Below, in pieces: positions 1 to 9,431 of a DNA stretch of 56,379 bases. Origin of the DNA: Clostridiales bacterium (GTDB lineage Bacteria; Bacillota; Clostridia; Lachnospirales; Lachnospiraceae); the NCBI GenBank assembly GCA_029012085.1, contig JAQXLK010000117.1:1-56379 (forward strand). The letters run 5' to 3'. Positions within the stretch are counted from its first letter, which is position 1. The number at the start of each line of letters is the position of its first letter. The position numbers were made by a program, and so were the translations under genes. Below the pieces are notes generated by a model that did not search any database, was not told the DNA's origin, and worked only from the letters and a program-made list of their open reading frames with translations.

Positions 1-702
1 CATACACTGCCAAAAACCTTTATGCATATAAGACATTAATTGACCTTTCTTTGCCAAATTTTCAAGTGGCTCCTTTTCTAAAATTGTTTGATCTCCCTCA
101 ATATAATCAAAAATCTGCGGTTCGAAAACCATATATCCCGCATTGATTGGAGCCCTATCTGATAACTCTTTTTCCCTAAAAGACTTGACTGCATTATCAC
201 CACCAATATCTAACACACCTTTGGACTGATCTTGCAAAACAGCTGTCAATGTTGCAATCTTTCCATGTGCCTTATGGAATTCAACCAGTTTACCAATATC
301 CACATCACAAACACCATCACCATATGTCATAAGAAATGTTTCATCTCCAACATATTTTTGTATTCGCTTTATTCGACCACCAGTCATTGTATTCAATCCC
401 GTATCAACAACTGTAACCTTCCAGGGTTCAATATGTGATTCATGTACAATCATCTGATTGCCATCTGTGAAATCAAACGTAATATCACTATTCCTTAAAA
501 AATAGTCTGCAAACCACTTTTTAATAATGTGTTGTTTGTACCCAGCACAAATAATAAATTCGTTATACCCATAGTATGAATATTCTTTCATAATATGCCA
601 TAGTATTGGCTGCCCCCCAATATCTGCCATAGGTTTTGGTTTAAATTGTGATTCTTCTGTGATTCTAGTTCCAAAACCTCCCGCTAAAAGAATTACTTTC
701 AT
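1..702 (-). CDS. rfbF: Glucose-1-phosphate cytidylyltransferase, 3' end missing
   Basis: This enzyme joins glucose-1-phosphate and CTP to make CDP-glucose, the entry point to CDP-3,6-dideoxyhexoses and related branched sugars. The first 234 residues are visible and the frame is open at the left edge. About 25 residues should be missing, since family members are about 257-260 aa. The protein begins MKVILLAGGFGTRI, the nucleotide-binding signature of sugar nucleotidyltransferases. It continues with KPKPMADIGGQPILWHIMK and EYSYYGYNEFIICAGYKQ, which are diagnostic of RfbF rather than RmlA or GalU. A good ribosome site (GGAGAGG) lies about 7 bases before the ATG. It is the last visible gene of the glycan operon. 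A CDP-glucose 4,6-dehydratase would be expected just beyond the edge, which is an inference. Confidence 0.93.
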   Translation of the reverse strand, partial: MKVILLAGGFGTRITEESQFKPKPMADIGGQPILWHIMKEYSYYGYNEFIICAGYKQHIIKKWFADYFLRNSDITFDFTDGNQMIVHESHIEPWKVTVVDTGLNTMTGGRIKRIQKYVGDETFLMTYGDGVCDVDIGKLVEFHKAHGKIATLTAVLQDQSKGVLDIGGDNAVKSFREKELSDRAPINAGYMVFEPQIFDYIEGDQTILEKEPLENLAKKGQLMSYMHKGFWQCM

Positions 703-750
703 AGCAACACCTCTCCACATAAATTATTAATACACATCTATATATCGCTA

Positions 751-2148
751 CTAAAATAAAACTTGTGGCATATAATCTCTCAATTCCACCAAACCCTTTT
801 TGTTCAGTTCGTCAGATATTATTTTTTCTGCATTTGCTGCTGCCACAATTATATAATTTTCTTTTGACTCAAAATCGTATTCATCTGCCTTATATACCGG
901 CAATCCATCTTTTTCTCCAGATTTAAATGAATCAATATATCCTACACATTTCTTATTCAAAAAAGCATCCATAACCCTTTTAACATTTTCTCCTCCATTT
1001 CCAGTACCCCAAATAACATATTTATCAAATCTTTGGTCTTGTAAATATTTTAACTTATAATAATTTTTCTCTATTACCTGTTGTAACCCAATTATTGTAT
1101 CATCACTTTGATATTGTTTCATAATTTCATAATAACTACGTAAATCTATTTGTGAATCAAATATTTTTTTATATATTCTCTCCGCGATTTCTTTTCTCTC
1201 TTCCTCTAGCCTTTTTGTCTTTTCCAGTTTTATTTGATAATAATTTTCATATTCATTCCAATACGGTTTATCCTTATATTGTTGCATAACAGCATCCTTC
1301 AAATTCTCTGTTTGCGAAAATTGAAAATCATCCTTTTGTAATTCCCATTTAATACACCATTCCGAAAAAAAGCAAAACAATAAATCTTTCTCCAAATACT
1401 CTCTATCATCCATACTTAATGATTTATTATTAAAATATGGGGAAAGAAGTGTAAAATAATTTTGATAGAACACCTTATACAATCCATAACTAATATTTTT
1501 CTTTTCTACCGCTTGTCCTCTTGTAAGAACTTTATTACAAATAAGAATATTCTTTTTTCTATATGCTAACTCTAATATCTTTCTTACTTGCCATAATTGT
1601 AATTCACAACCATCACTATCATTTTCTATATCTTCACACTCATCTTCCCAAATACTAAAAGTTAAAATAGATGTCATTCCATAACTAACATCCTGAACAA
1701 AATTTCGAAAATTGACTTTTTTTGATTCATCTGAACTTTTGCCTGCTCCCCCCGACCAAAAAATTACCGGTCTCTCTTTCTTGTTTTCTTCAATTATATT
1801 ACAAATATATTTTAGGGAATTCTTTTTATACAGAACTGTATCATTGCTCAATCTTCTTAATACACCATTTGCTTCACTTAATACGATGGGAAAATTTTTA
1901 TCTCTCACATTATCCTTATTTCTATGATAATGGATATTCTCATATTTTTCAGAAAATTCCATACCAATTTTTTGAGTATCGTCCTCTGATGCATTATCTG
2001 AAATCACAATCTCAACCATACCGTTGGAAAATTCTTCCTGAGAAATAATCGATTCTATACTTTTTCTCAAATATTTGCTTCTATTGTATGTAGGAATACA
2101 TATACTTAATAATGGTTGTTTCGTCAACTTATCCCACGCTCCAATCAT
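751..2148 (-). CDS. Family 2 glycosyltransferase with C-terminal Rossmann-like module
   Basis: This is a cytoplasmic GT-A glycosyltransferase, 465 aa. Residues about 10-120 carry the GT2 start LLSICIPTYNRSKYL and the VEIVISDNASEDDT strand expected for nucleotide-sugar binding. The middle (about 150-365) is lysine- and glutamate-rich and poorly recognisable. Residues about 372-465 form a separate module beginning YVIWGTGNGGENVKRVMDA and ending in a YIDS strand, the same kind of module found in four other proteins of this island. The gene lies 14 bases after the acetyltransferase gene. The region before the annotated ATG has no good ribosome site, so the start is uncertain; a TTG seven codons in follows GGAGCGTGGG. 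The base composition is strikingly AT-rich. Donor and acceptor cannot be told from sequence. Confidence 0.85.
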   Translation of the reverse strand: MIGAWDKLTKQPLLSICIPTYNRSKYLRKSIESIISQEEFSNGMVEIVISDNASEDDTQKIGMEFSEKYENIHYHRNKDNVRDKNFPIVLSEANGVLRRLSNDTVLYKKNSLKYICNIIEENKKERPVIFWSGGAGKSSDESKKVNFRNFVQDVSYGMTSILTFSIWEDECEDIENDSDGCELQLWQVRKILELAYRKKNILICNKVLTRGQAVEKKNISYGLYKVFYQNYFTLLSPYFNNKSLSMDDREYLEKDLLFCFFSEWCIKWELQKDDFQFSQTENLKDAVMQQYKDKPYWNEYENYYQIKLEKTKRLEEERKEIAERIYKKIFDSQIDLRSYYEIMKQYQSDDTIIGLQQVIEKNYYKLKYLQDQRFDKYVIWGTGNGGENVKRVMDAFLNKKCVGYIDSFKSGEKDGLPVYKADEYDFESKENYIIVAAANAEKIISDELNKKGLVELRDYMPQVLF

Positions 2149-2162
2149 ATAAATAATATAGT

Positions 2163-3089
2163 TTAAAATTTATTCAGAAATTCTTGTGGATTATAAAATA
2201 ATTCAATATTTTCCTCAATTTTTTCAATTGACCAATCCCACCATTTAATTTCCAACATTTTTTGAATATCTTCTTCACTGAATCTCTTTTTTATGAGTTT
2301 TGCAGGTACCCCACCTACAATTGCGTACGGCTCTACATCTTTTGTTACCACTGCTCCTGCTGCAATAACAGCTCCATCTCCAATTGTAACTCCTGGTAAA
2401 ATCACAACATTCGCTCCAATCCAGACATCATTACCTATAACTATTGGACGATTGTCACGCAATGGACTATTCTCGAATTCAACATTCTGAAAATGTTTCC
2501 CATATTTTTTGCAATATTCATCTCTCTCTTCTTGTTTTTCATAAGAATAAAACCATCTATAATCCAATATAGGATGGGTTGTTACATAACCTAATGGATG
2601 ATTATTCCAAATTCTGGCTGTGCCATTTATAGAGCAATACCTTCCAATCGAAGTAGCAAGTGGGTAATATTCCATTAAATCTTCATACCCATATGTATAT
2701 CTCCCAACTTTGCACCCTCTATATTCTATATCTTCTTTGTTATATCCCTCATTATCATATACATACCTAAAATCCTTATGCGTATATCCCATTGCTTCAA
2801 TATTCTCTTCCAACTCATATATAAATGACATAATTGCAATAACTACATAATGTTTTGATACCGAAAGATTATTCAATGATTTTACTGGCAACTCTAAAAA
2901 AACATTTTTTGTTGCATATTGTTTATCTACAAAAAAACTTACCTGGATATCTAAATTTTCTAATACACTTTTTGCTATTTCTCCTCCTTTTGATGCTCCC
3001 CATATGACCACTTCTCGACCTTTTATATCATTTTTTATCTCCGATAATTTTTCATAACATATTTTTTCAAAATATTTTTCCTTTTCCAT
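2163..3089 (-). CDS. Rossmann-like module fused to hexapeptide acyltransferase
   Basis: This 308-aa protein has two parts. Residues about 20-120 hold the module starting [18 protein letters not shown], resembling the N-terminal sugar-binding domain of PglD-type acetyltransferases. Residues about 130-290 form a left-handed beta helix of the Vat/CatB type: IGRYCSING, then [20 protein letters not shown], then [15 protein letters not shown], then a PAKLIKKRF tail. The conserved histidine of the family is probably in the [12 protein letters not shown] segment. The likely role is acetyl transfer from acetyl-CoA to a sugar or amino sugar of the surface glycan. The ribosome site is GGGGTG, spaced rather far from the ATG. 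The gene lies within the same minus-strand operon as the flanking glycosyltransferases. Confidence 0.85.
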   Translation of the reverse strand: MEKEKYFEKICYEKLSEIKNDIKGREVVIWGASKGGEIAKSVLENLDIQVSFFVDKQYATKNVFLELPVKSLNNLSVSKHYVVIAIMSFIYELEENIEAMGYTHKDFRYVYDNEGYNKEDIEYRGCKVGRYTYGYEDLMEYYPLATSIGRYCSINGTARIWNNHPLGYVTTHPILDYRWFYSYEKQEERDEYCKKYGKHFQNVEFENSPLRDNRPIVIGNDVWIGANVVILPGVTIGDGAVIAAGAVVTKDVEPYAIVGGVPAKLIKKRFSEEDIQKMLEIKWWDWSIEKIEENIELFYNPQEFLNKF

Positions 3090-3134
3090 TTGTTAATTTC
3101 ACCCCTTTTATACTATAATTGAAAATTTTGACAT

Positions 3135-4085
3135 TTATTTCCAAAGAAAGAAAGCTTTCCCCACTTTTTCCCCAAAACGTTTTCTGCACATAGTTCTTAT
3201 TTCATCCAAATAGTCAAGTTGCATTTCCTCTGCTTGTTTGAGTATCGTTTTTAATGCGTTGTACAAACTATTTACCTCCGCTATATTCTCAAGAGTTCCT
3301 TCTTCTGCAAATGCCAAATTTAATATTTGTAATTCATCTTCTGTAAGAGAAAATCCATTTTTCTCCAAAGCATCCTTATGAATATTTGCAATTACTTTCT
3401 TTCTCTCTAATACACTCTCCTGCAAAACACGACCAGTTTCATTTCCATGCCCCGTTCGCCAATGCAACAATACTTCATTAATATTTGCCAAATTACCATA
3501 CAATGAAGCTTCCATCCAAAATCGATAATCTTCTGCCCCATACTGATTGTCTTTAAACTGAAGATTGTGTTTTTCTATAAATTCTCTTCTTGCCATTACA
3601 CTTCCACTGGCAAAAACATTTCCCAACAATATAAAAGCCTTAATATATTTATAATTTAGTAGTGGTGTCCATAAAAAATTCATATCTTTACCATTTTCAT
3701 CTATTTTTCTCATTGCACCGCCAACCAAATCAATCTCATCGTGTTCATTCAAATAGTCTACCTCACATTGAAGACGGTATTCCGGTGAAATATCATCATG
3801 ATCCATAAACGCAATATACTTTCCCTTGGCTAAAGACATTGCACGATTTCTAGTATATGCTATTCCTTGATTTTCTTCATTTTGGAATACTTTAATTCTA
3901 TTATCCTCAATGGAAGATATCACATCATAACTACCATCCGTAGATGCATCGTCCACACAAATAATTTCAAAATCCTGAAGTGTTTGATTCAATAAACTTT
4001 CAATTGTTAATTTTATATATTTTTCTCCATTGTAAACTGGTATTACCACACTTACTAATGGGGTAGCATTCTCATAATTTTTCAT
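3135..4085 (-). CDS. Family 2 glycosyltransferase
   Basis: This is a 316-aa GT-A glycosyltransferase with a complete GT2 domain. It shows PLVSVVIPVYNGEKYIKLTI at residues 9-28, IICVDDASTDGSYDV at about 41-55, and GKYIAFMDHDDISP at about 88-101, which supplies the DxD-like metal site. It also has an EDYRFWMEASLYG segment at about 185-197, typical of the acceptor side. It probably adds one sugar to the flagellin or surface glycan on the cytoplasmic side. The start is supported by GAGGACTAACA before the ATG. About 128 AT-rich bases separate it from the upstream fusion gene, and these contain no obvious terminator or promoter. The donor is unknown. Confidence 0.9.
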   Translation of the reverse strand: MKNYENATPLVSVVIPVYNGEKYIKLTIESLLNQTLQDFEIICVDDASTDGSYDVISSIEDNRIKVFQNEENQGIAYTRNRAMSLAKGKYIAFMDHDDISPEYRLQCEVDYLNEHDEIDLVGGAMRKIDENGKDMNFLWTPLLNYKYIKAFILLGNVFASGSVMARREFIEKHNLQFKDNQYGAEDYRFWMEASLYGNLANINEVLLHWRTGHGNETGRVLQESVLERKKVIANIHKDALEKNGFSLTEDELQILNLAFAEEGTLENIAEVNSLYNALKTILKQAEEMQLDYLDEIRTMCRKRFGEKVGKAFFLWK

Positions 4086-4213
4086 TGTTAGTCCTCACAT
4101 GCTATTTTATATTCTTTCTTACAAAATAATATTGTAAAAGTATTACTTTAAATAAAATATTGACTATAGTTTTTTCCTATTATGTATCTCATAATCTAAT
4201 CAATAACCCCCCC

Positions 4214-6028
4214 TTATATATTCATCAGCTCCTCTAATAATATTTGATTATCTTTCTCATTCCTTACGGCAATACGAATATACTGTTTACCATTATGAAT
4301 CTTATGTGATAAATCTTTAATTAATATATCTTTTTCTAAAAGCTTACAGCATATTTCCCTACTACTTTTTCCATCTAACTCACACATCACAAAATTAGCT
4401 TGCGACGGAAAAACATTAATATAGGATATTCGAGATAGTCCTTCCACCAAAATCTTTCTACTATGCTTAATCCTCTCAAGTGACTTCACATAATCTTTAC
4501 TATACTTCTCCATAACTTGCATAAAGAACTCTCCAAAGGAGTTAATATTCCATATTGCAACATCTCTTTTTATACGGGCAATCACAGTTTCATTACTACT
4601 TGCTAAGATTCCTAATCGAAATCCTGGTACACCATAAGACTTTGAAATACTCTTAATTACATATAAATCTTCGTACATATTAAGAATCTCTTCTTTAATT
4701 AAAGATAAATCTTCTACTGATTCATATTCTTTTGTTTCTGCAAAGTCTACAAAACTCTCATCCAAAATGAGTTTTATGCCACTCTCCTTACACCATATAA
4801 TCAATCTTAACAAATCTTCTTTCCCAATATAATTACCTGATGGATTATCAGGATTAATCAAAACAATTGCTGACACTTCCTTATCAGCATAAAATTCCAT
4901 TAAATCATCCACTCCATATTGAAAATCTTCTCTTGATGGCTGAAATATCACTTTTTCATTATTGTATCGATTCGGATATTCTTCAAAAGTTGGATAAATA
5001 AATCCTATCTTCCCTTCGATTCTTTCCATAAGACTTTTAATCAATTCTGCTGCACCATTTCCAACTACAATATGTTGTTGTTTCACACCAAAATTATTAG
5101 CTACTAACAGAGAATTCACATTCATTCCTGAAGGATACTGTGTCATAAGTATTTCAAAATTTGATTTTAACTCTTCAACCATCTTCTTCGGTGGATAATA
5201 TGGATTAACAAGGTAAAAAAAATCCAACATATGGGTATATCTCCAATAACCACCAAAGCTACTAACAATTTTATCAAAATGTTCTTCCTCAGTTTCTGCA
5301 AATAACGACTCTGCGATGTTTAAATCCTGAATATTATCTATTTCATACCATATTTGTCCAGATAGGCGTTTTGCACGAATCTCCTTTGTTTCCAATAATG
5401 CAATTAACTTAATGACAGACTCATAGTACTCATTTTCTCCCATCGCTTTCTCATATGCATTTAAAAACGGAACATATGTATTTTTTGAGAAATGTTGACT
5501 AAATTTATAAATATTAACTGTTTTATAATAATTTTCCTTTTCCTCAAATTTAAGACACTTACCTGGAATAAAATTAACAATACAATCTTCTTCATCTAAT
5601 TCCATACAAGTTCCGTCCATCCAACTTTCAAATTTATCAACTAATGCAAGTGTTTCTCTTTGGTCTTCAAGCAATGCATCAATTAAACTTTCTTCGAAAA
5701 TCAAATCAGACTCCAAAAGCAAAGTATCTTCCATACACAAATATTCACTTGCTAATGCTAATGAATAGATATTATTCGTCTTATCATAAATCGGATTCTC
5801 AATATAAATAATTGGCGTTACAATATAAAGTGTTGCGATATATTCAATTAATTTCTTTCCTTCATATCCTACCACAATTACAATACGTGATAATTTCTTT
5901 TTATCTAAAATACGAAGAGCACGTTCAATCATTGTCATTCCATTTACTTTAACCATACACTTTGTGTTATCACGTGTTAAATCTTTTAAACGTTTTCCCA
6001 TTCCTGCTGCTAAAATAACCGCCTGCAT
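4214..6028 (-). CDS. LicC-like nucleotidyltransferase fused to a CobD/HisC-like PLP enzyme
   Basis: This 604-aa fusion has an N-terminal domain (about 1-235) that looks like LicC/PntC-type cytidylyltransferases. Markers are MQAVILAAGMGKRLKDLT, a TKCMVKVNG loop, NPIYDKTNNIYSL and a terminal WYEIDNIQDL. The C-terminal domain (about 245-604) is a class I/II PLP enzyme like histidinol-phosphate aminotransferase or CobD. It has VGNGAAELI, INPDNPSGNYI, LDESFVDF, and SISKSYGVPGFRLG holding the PLP lysine. LicC relatives make CDP-choline or CDP-ethanolamine. CobD relatives include L-threonine- and L-serine-phosphate decarboxylases. A single polypeptide making a phospho-amine and activating it with CTP is therefore plausible, but this is inference; a simple aminotransferase/PntC-like pairing is the alternative. 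The ribosome site GAGGAG supports the start. Confidence 0.88.
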   Translation of the reverse strand: MQAVILAAGMGKRLKDLTRDNTKCMVKVNGMTMIERALRILDKKKLSRIVIVVGYEGKKLIEYIATLYIVTPIIYIENPIYDKTNNIYSLALASEYLCMEDTLLLESDLIFEESLIDALLEDQRETLALVDKFESWMDGTCMELDEEDCIVNFIPGKCLKFEEKENYYKTVNIYKFSQHFSKNTYVPFLNAYEKAMGENEYYESVIKLIALLETKEIRAKRLSGQIWYEIDNIQDLNIAESLFAETEEEHFDKIVSSFGGYWRYTHMLDFFYLVNPYYPPKKMVEELKSNFEILMTQYPSGMNVNSLLVANNFGVKQQHIVVGNGAAELIKSLMERIEGKIGFIYPTFEEYPNRYNNEKVIFQPSREDFQYGVDDLMEFYADKEVSAIVLINPDNPSGNYIGKEDLLRLIIWCKESGIKLILDESFVDFAETKEYESVEDLSLIKEEILNMYEDLYVIKSISKSYGVPGFRLGILASSNETVIARIKRDVAIWNINSFGEFFMQVMEKYSKDYVKSLERIKHSRKILVEGLSRISYINVFPSQANFVMCELDGKSSREICCKLLEKDILIKDLSHKIHNGKQYIRIAVRNEKDNQILLEELMNI

Positions 6029-6060
6029 AATCTCCTCTTCCCTATCAACAATTTAGTATA

Positions 6061-7842
6061 TTACTCATGCGTTTCAAATTTTTTCCGGAAAAATGCTAAT
6101 TCCTCTTCATATTTTCTTGGATTATCAAAATAATCTCCAGCCAATTTATCTAATTCTTTAACTCTATGCCTATATTTTTCCTCACAAACATGATTTGTTT
6201 CCTCGTCTGGCAAAATATAATAATACTGCGTTCCTGAAGATAATTTGACATACAATTCTGTTTGTGTACGAACCGCACGAAAAGCATATCCACATTCTTC
6301 AACACCATTCTCAATATAATAACATATTGTTGCATTATTAAAGATATTAGTTTCTTGCAATAAACAATAATCCTTACAAAGATAATCCTCTTCAAACCTA
6401 TTTTCAACAATAGCCTGTAAAAGAATCTTGTAATCATAAATACTAAACATTTTCCTTAATCTTTTGGAAGGAACATCTTTTCCTAATACAAAAAAGACTA
6501 AATGCGTTGTATCATTCTTATAAATCGGTTGTATATTAAATCTTTTCCCATGATCACTCATGTATATCCTAACTGCATTGTCAGAAAGAAAATTCATAAA
6601 ATAATTTAACTGTTTATCCCAGTATACTAATGATTTCTTCATCTGCTTCATAGCTGTTTCCTCTGTATCACCCATAAATCGAGGCCAATCATACCATTTT
6701 GCACTATCAAGTTCACCGCTCAGATATGGGTTATGAGTTTCCACTAAGGAATGTAATATTGCACATACCGGTCTTTCTTCATCAATTAGTACTTGTAACA
6801 AATCAACACAACGAATACATGTGCTATTATAGGTATAACTTCCTCTTGCATACTCTTCAGAAAATAGTCTTGCATCTGCTTCATCACCAACGTATACAAA
6901 CTTATATCCTTCTTTTGTGATATACTCTATCAATTCTGAATTAGTTGAATCAAATACCGGAAATTGCTTATGATAAATTCCATCATCTAATGATTTCAAC
7001 CCTTGAAACATTTCAAAAAATGTTGGAACCGTAAACGGTGTCATTGTATATGCATTTTCAAAAAACAGACTCTCCTCACTTGCTTTATTCATATATGGCG
7101 CAAACTTTAATTCACTATATCCCAACTGATCATTCCATATTGTTATAATATCTTTCTGTTTTCGTGCTGAAACAACTTTCTTTATTCCGTCTAGCATATT
7201 CTGCATTTCAATCATTGCACTGTTAATGATTTCCCAATCAATAAACCCTTTTTTAATATATTCCTTTGAATATTTTATATAATTTATAAAATCGCATATA
7301 TGGAGATATGCTACTATTAAGTTCTTTAAGTTCGTTGCATTACTGTTCTTATTGTATTCTTTCCGATAATACAGAACATTTTCGTATGTATCTTCTGCAT
7401 TTCTGTAAAACGGAGCATTTACTTCCAATCCATCTTTTAATAACTCATCATAAATATCTATTATCTGAAATTGGTTGCTATACTTTTTCAAATCTTGCTC
7501 CATCTCTCTTCTGTGCGCATATGAAGAAACAATCATAACATCCAAATTCACCTTATCTATATAACTATCTGGATATATAGTGTAGGTTTTGCCATCAATC
7601 TGACTACTCTCAACTATTTTATTTCGTTTATTAAATATATATTGCGGAGAAAAAGCTCCTTCTGATAGCGACAACAACTGCGATGTATGCTCACCAGCAC
7701 CCTTAATTCCAACTATTTTATTCTTCGGAATATTATTAAGAATTTGCCTTACAGATTGCTTAATTTTATTTTCATAGGTTAACCCGCATATTCTTAAATT
7801 ATATTTATTACTAATTTCATTTATTGTTTCTCTAATATTCAT
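6061..7842 (-). CDS. Sulfatase/alkaline phosphatase superfamily protein with N-terminal Rossmann-like module
   Basis: This 593-aa protein has no membrane segment. Residues about 35-135 form the shared module (KIVGIKGAGEHTSQLL, then VMIVSSYAHRREMEQDL). Residues about 230-500 look like a sulfatase or phosphoethanolamine-transferase fold. There is an early IITIWND strand, a YTMTPFTVPTFFEMFQG segment that probably supplies the nucleophilic Thr, HSLVETHNPYLSG in the middle, and YMSDHGKRF with the metal-binding Asp-His. Classic EptA and LtaS enzymes have membrane segments and work outside the cell; their absence here suggests a cytoplasmic phospho-transfer or hydrolysis on a glycan intermediate. 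It follows the nucleotidyltransferase/PLP fusion gene's promoter side by 32 bases, so the two may act in one pathway. Substrate unknown. Confidence 0.75.
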   Translation of the reverse strand: MNIRETINEISNKYNLRICGLTYENKIKQSVRQILNNIPKNKIVGIKGAGEHTSQLLSLSEGAFSPQYIFNKRNKIVESSQIDGKTYTIYPDSYIDKVNLDVMIVSSYAHRREMEQDLKKYSNQFQIIDIYDELLKDGLEVNAPFYRNAEDTYENVLYYRKEYNKNSNATNLKNLIVAYLHICDFINYIKYSKEYIKKGFIDWEIINSAMIEMQNMLDGIKKVVSARKQKDIITIWNDQLGYSELKFAPYMNKASEESLFFENAYTMTPFTVPTFFEMFQGLKSLDDGIYHKQFPVFDSTNSELIEYITKEGYKFVYVGDEADARLFSEEYARGSYTYNSTCIRCVDLLQVLIDEERPVCAILHSLVETHNPYLSGELDSAKWYDWPRFMGDTEETAMKQMKKSLVYWDKQLNYFMNFLSDNAVRIYMSDHGKRFNIQPIYKNDTTHLVFFVLGKDVPSKRLRKMFSIYDYKILLQAIVENRFEEDYLCKDYCLLQETNIFNNATICYYIENGVEECGYAFRAVRTQTELYVKLSSGTQYYYILPDEETNHVCEEKYRHRVKELDKLAGDYFDNPRKYEEELAFFRKKFETHE

Positions 7843-7967
7843 TTATCACACCATTTTTCTAATCTCTTCAACCTTTTATGATCTCAACACTCTGCTTTTC
7901 ATACTCTTCATCATTATATTTATTCCTAACTGCCATTCCCCATATGTCTAATTAGCGTACTTATTCT

Positions 7968-9398
7968 TCACAGCATCTTTTTCTTTTGCCTCGTTCCTAT
8001 TCTCTTTAAGAAATTATAATAATTATCATCTATACATTTTTCTTTTACTATATTAAGAGAATTTTTTCGAAACTGATTCATCTTCTTTTTATTTTTTTCT
8101 ATTTGCTTAATTTTTGATACAATACTATCAATATCCCCAAAACCAACTACATAACCATTATAATCATCAACAACAAATTCTCTAATTCCTGCCGTATCTG
8201 TTACAATCGGCATTACTCCACAAGCCATTGCTTCTAGTATAGATAATCCCATTCCTTCAGAGTCAGATAGACTTAAAACAATTTCCTTATTTGTCCAAAA
8301 TTCAAACATCTTTTCAGATTTTATCTTTCCCAAAAGAAATATTTTATCAGATAAATTATGCTCTAAAACATATTTTTGTATAATTGAAAAATATCCACCA
8401 TCTCCAGCAATATAAAAACGATAATTAACTCCATTTTGCTCTAATTTACTTATTAATGGAATAATATAGTCTGCTCGTTTTTGCGCCTTTTCAAGTCTTG
8501 CTCCAAAACATATATTTAAAGGTTCCTCGACTCCTTGTTCTACGAAATCATCTATTTTCATATGTTTCAATGGTACTGGAATATAATATACTTTAGAAGA
8601 ATTTACTTCAAATTCCTCTAACATTCTTTTCTTACTTCCACTGCTCACACATAAAAATGCATCAACACAATCTTCGATATACTTATTTCTTCTATAATAC
8701 GCCAACATATCATGGTGTACACCAGCAATAATTTTAACTTGATCAGGGTACAACAATTTTAATATATACGCAGCATAAAAATTCTGAGTCATCCAATTTG
8801 CAACCATTGTGAACGGCATTCTTAAAACTAACTCATCAATAATATTTATAATAGATTTTAAATACGAATCATATGTAATATCAATTTGTAATACATCATC
8901 TACCAAATCAGTTGGTGCTTCATCTGTTGTAACCTTAGAAAACGCAAAACATTTTTCTTCTCTTTCTTTTAAAATTCTCATAAAATTAAAAGACCACGAT
9001 TCAATCCCACCAATCTGCATTCCCTCAGCCAAATCAAAAATATAAAAAGAATTACTATGATTACTTATTTTTTTACTGCAAATATACTTTTCAAATTCTT
9101 TTAAGTGACTTTTAATATAATTTAAAATATACATCTCTTTAGGAACGATTCTATCCAAAGAGATTCCCATATCATACAGTTGTTTTTCTATTTCCTCTTG
9201 ATAAATACTTGCAATAACAATTTTGCTTGTATTCTCAGTTAAATACATTGGACTATTAATTTTTTTATTAAAAATCTGTTCTCCCCATTTTTTTTCATTA
9301 TTATCAACGAAACATTCAAATTCAATTCCTAAATCATTAAACGTTTGTGCAACTTTTATCGCACCACCAGACGCACCAAAAATCACAATATTATCCAT
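7968..9398 (-). CDS. Family 4 glycosyltransferase with N-terminal Rossmann-like module
   Basis: This 476-aa protein starts with the shared module at residues 1-100 (MDNIVIFGASGGAIKVAQTF, then ECFVDNNEKKWGE). It continues as a GT-B glycosyltransferase. Markers are GGIESWSFNFMRIL near 135, FGARLEKAQKRADYIIPLI near 300, and the GT4 donor-binding block MGLSILEAMACGVMPIVTDT near 400, whose ESEG-type element is written as SDSEGMG. It probably transfers an activated sugar to the growing surface glycan. The ribosome site is weak (AAGATGG), so the start depends mainly on the module beginning at once. It is very AT-rich, and base composition changes visibly between this gene and the next one upstream. 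Confidence 0.88.
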   Translation of the reverse strand: MDNIVIFGASGGAIKVAQTFNDLGIEFECFVDNNEKKWGEQIFNKKINSPMYLTENTSKIVIASIYQEEIEKQLYDMGISLDRIVPKEMYILNYIKSHLKEFEKYICSKKISNHSNSFYIFDLAEGMQIGGIESWSFNFMRILKEREEKCFAFSKVTTDEAPTDLVDDVLQIDITYDSYLKSIINIIDELVLRMPFTMVANWMTQNFYAAYILKLLYPDQVKIIAGVHHDMLAYYRRNKYIEDCVDAFLCVSSGSKKRMLEEFEVNSSKVYYIPVPLKHMKIDDFVEQGVEEPLNICFGARLEKAQKRADYIIPLISKLEQNGVNYRFYIAGDGGYFSIIQKYVLEHNLSDKIFLLGKIKSEKMFEFWTNKEIVLSLSDSEGMGLSILEAMACGVMPIVTDTAGIREFVVDDYNGYVVGFGDIDSIVSKIKQIEKNKKKMNQFRKNSLNIVKEKCIDDNYYNFLKRIGTRQKKKML

Positions 9399-9431
9399 AC
9401 CATCTTCACACCCATCTTACCCAAAATATTT

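Noticed and set aside
4086-4213. Possible promoter in the AT-rich gap before the GT2 gene
   Set aside because: Several TATA-like strings occur but none has a -35 at proper distance; the gap is too AT-rich to call one.
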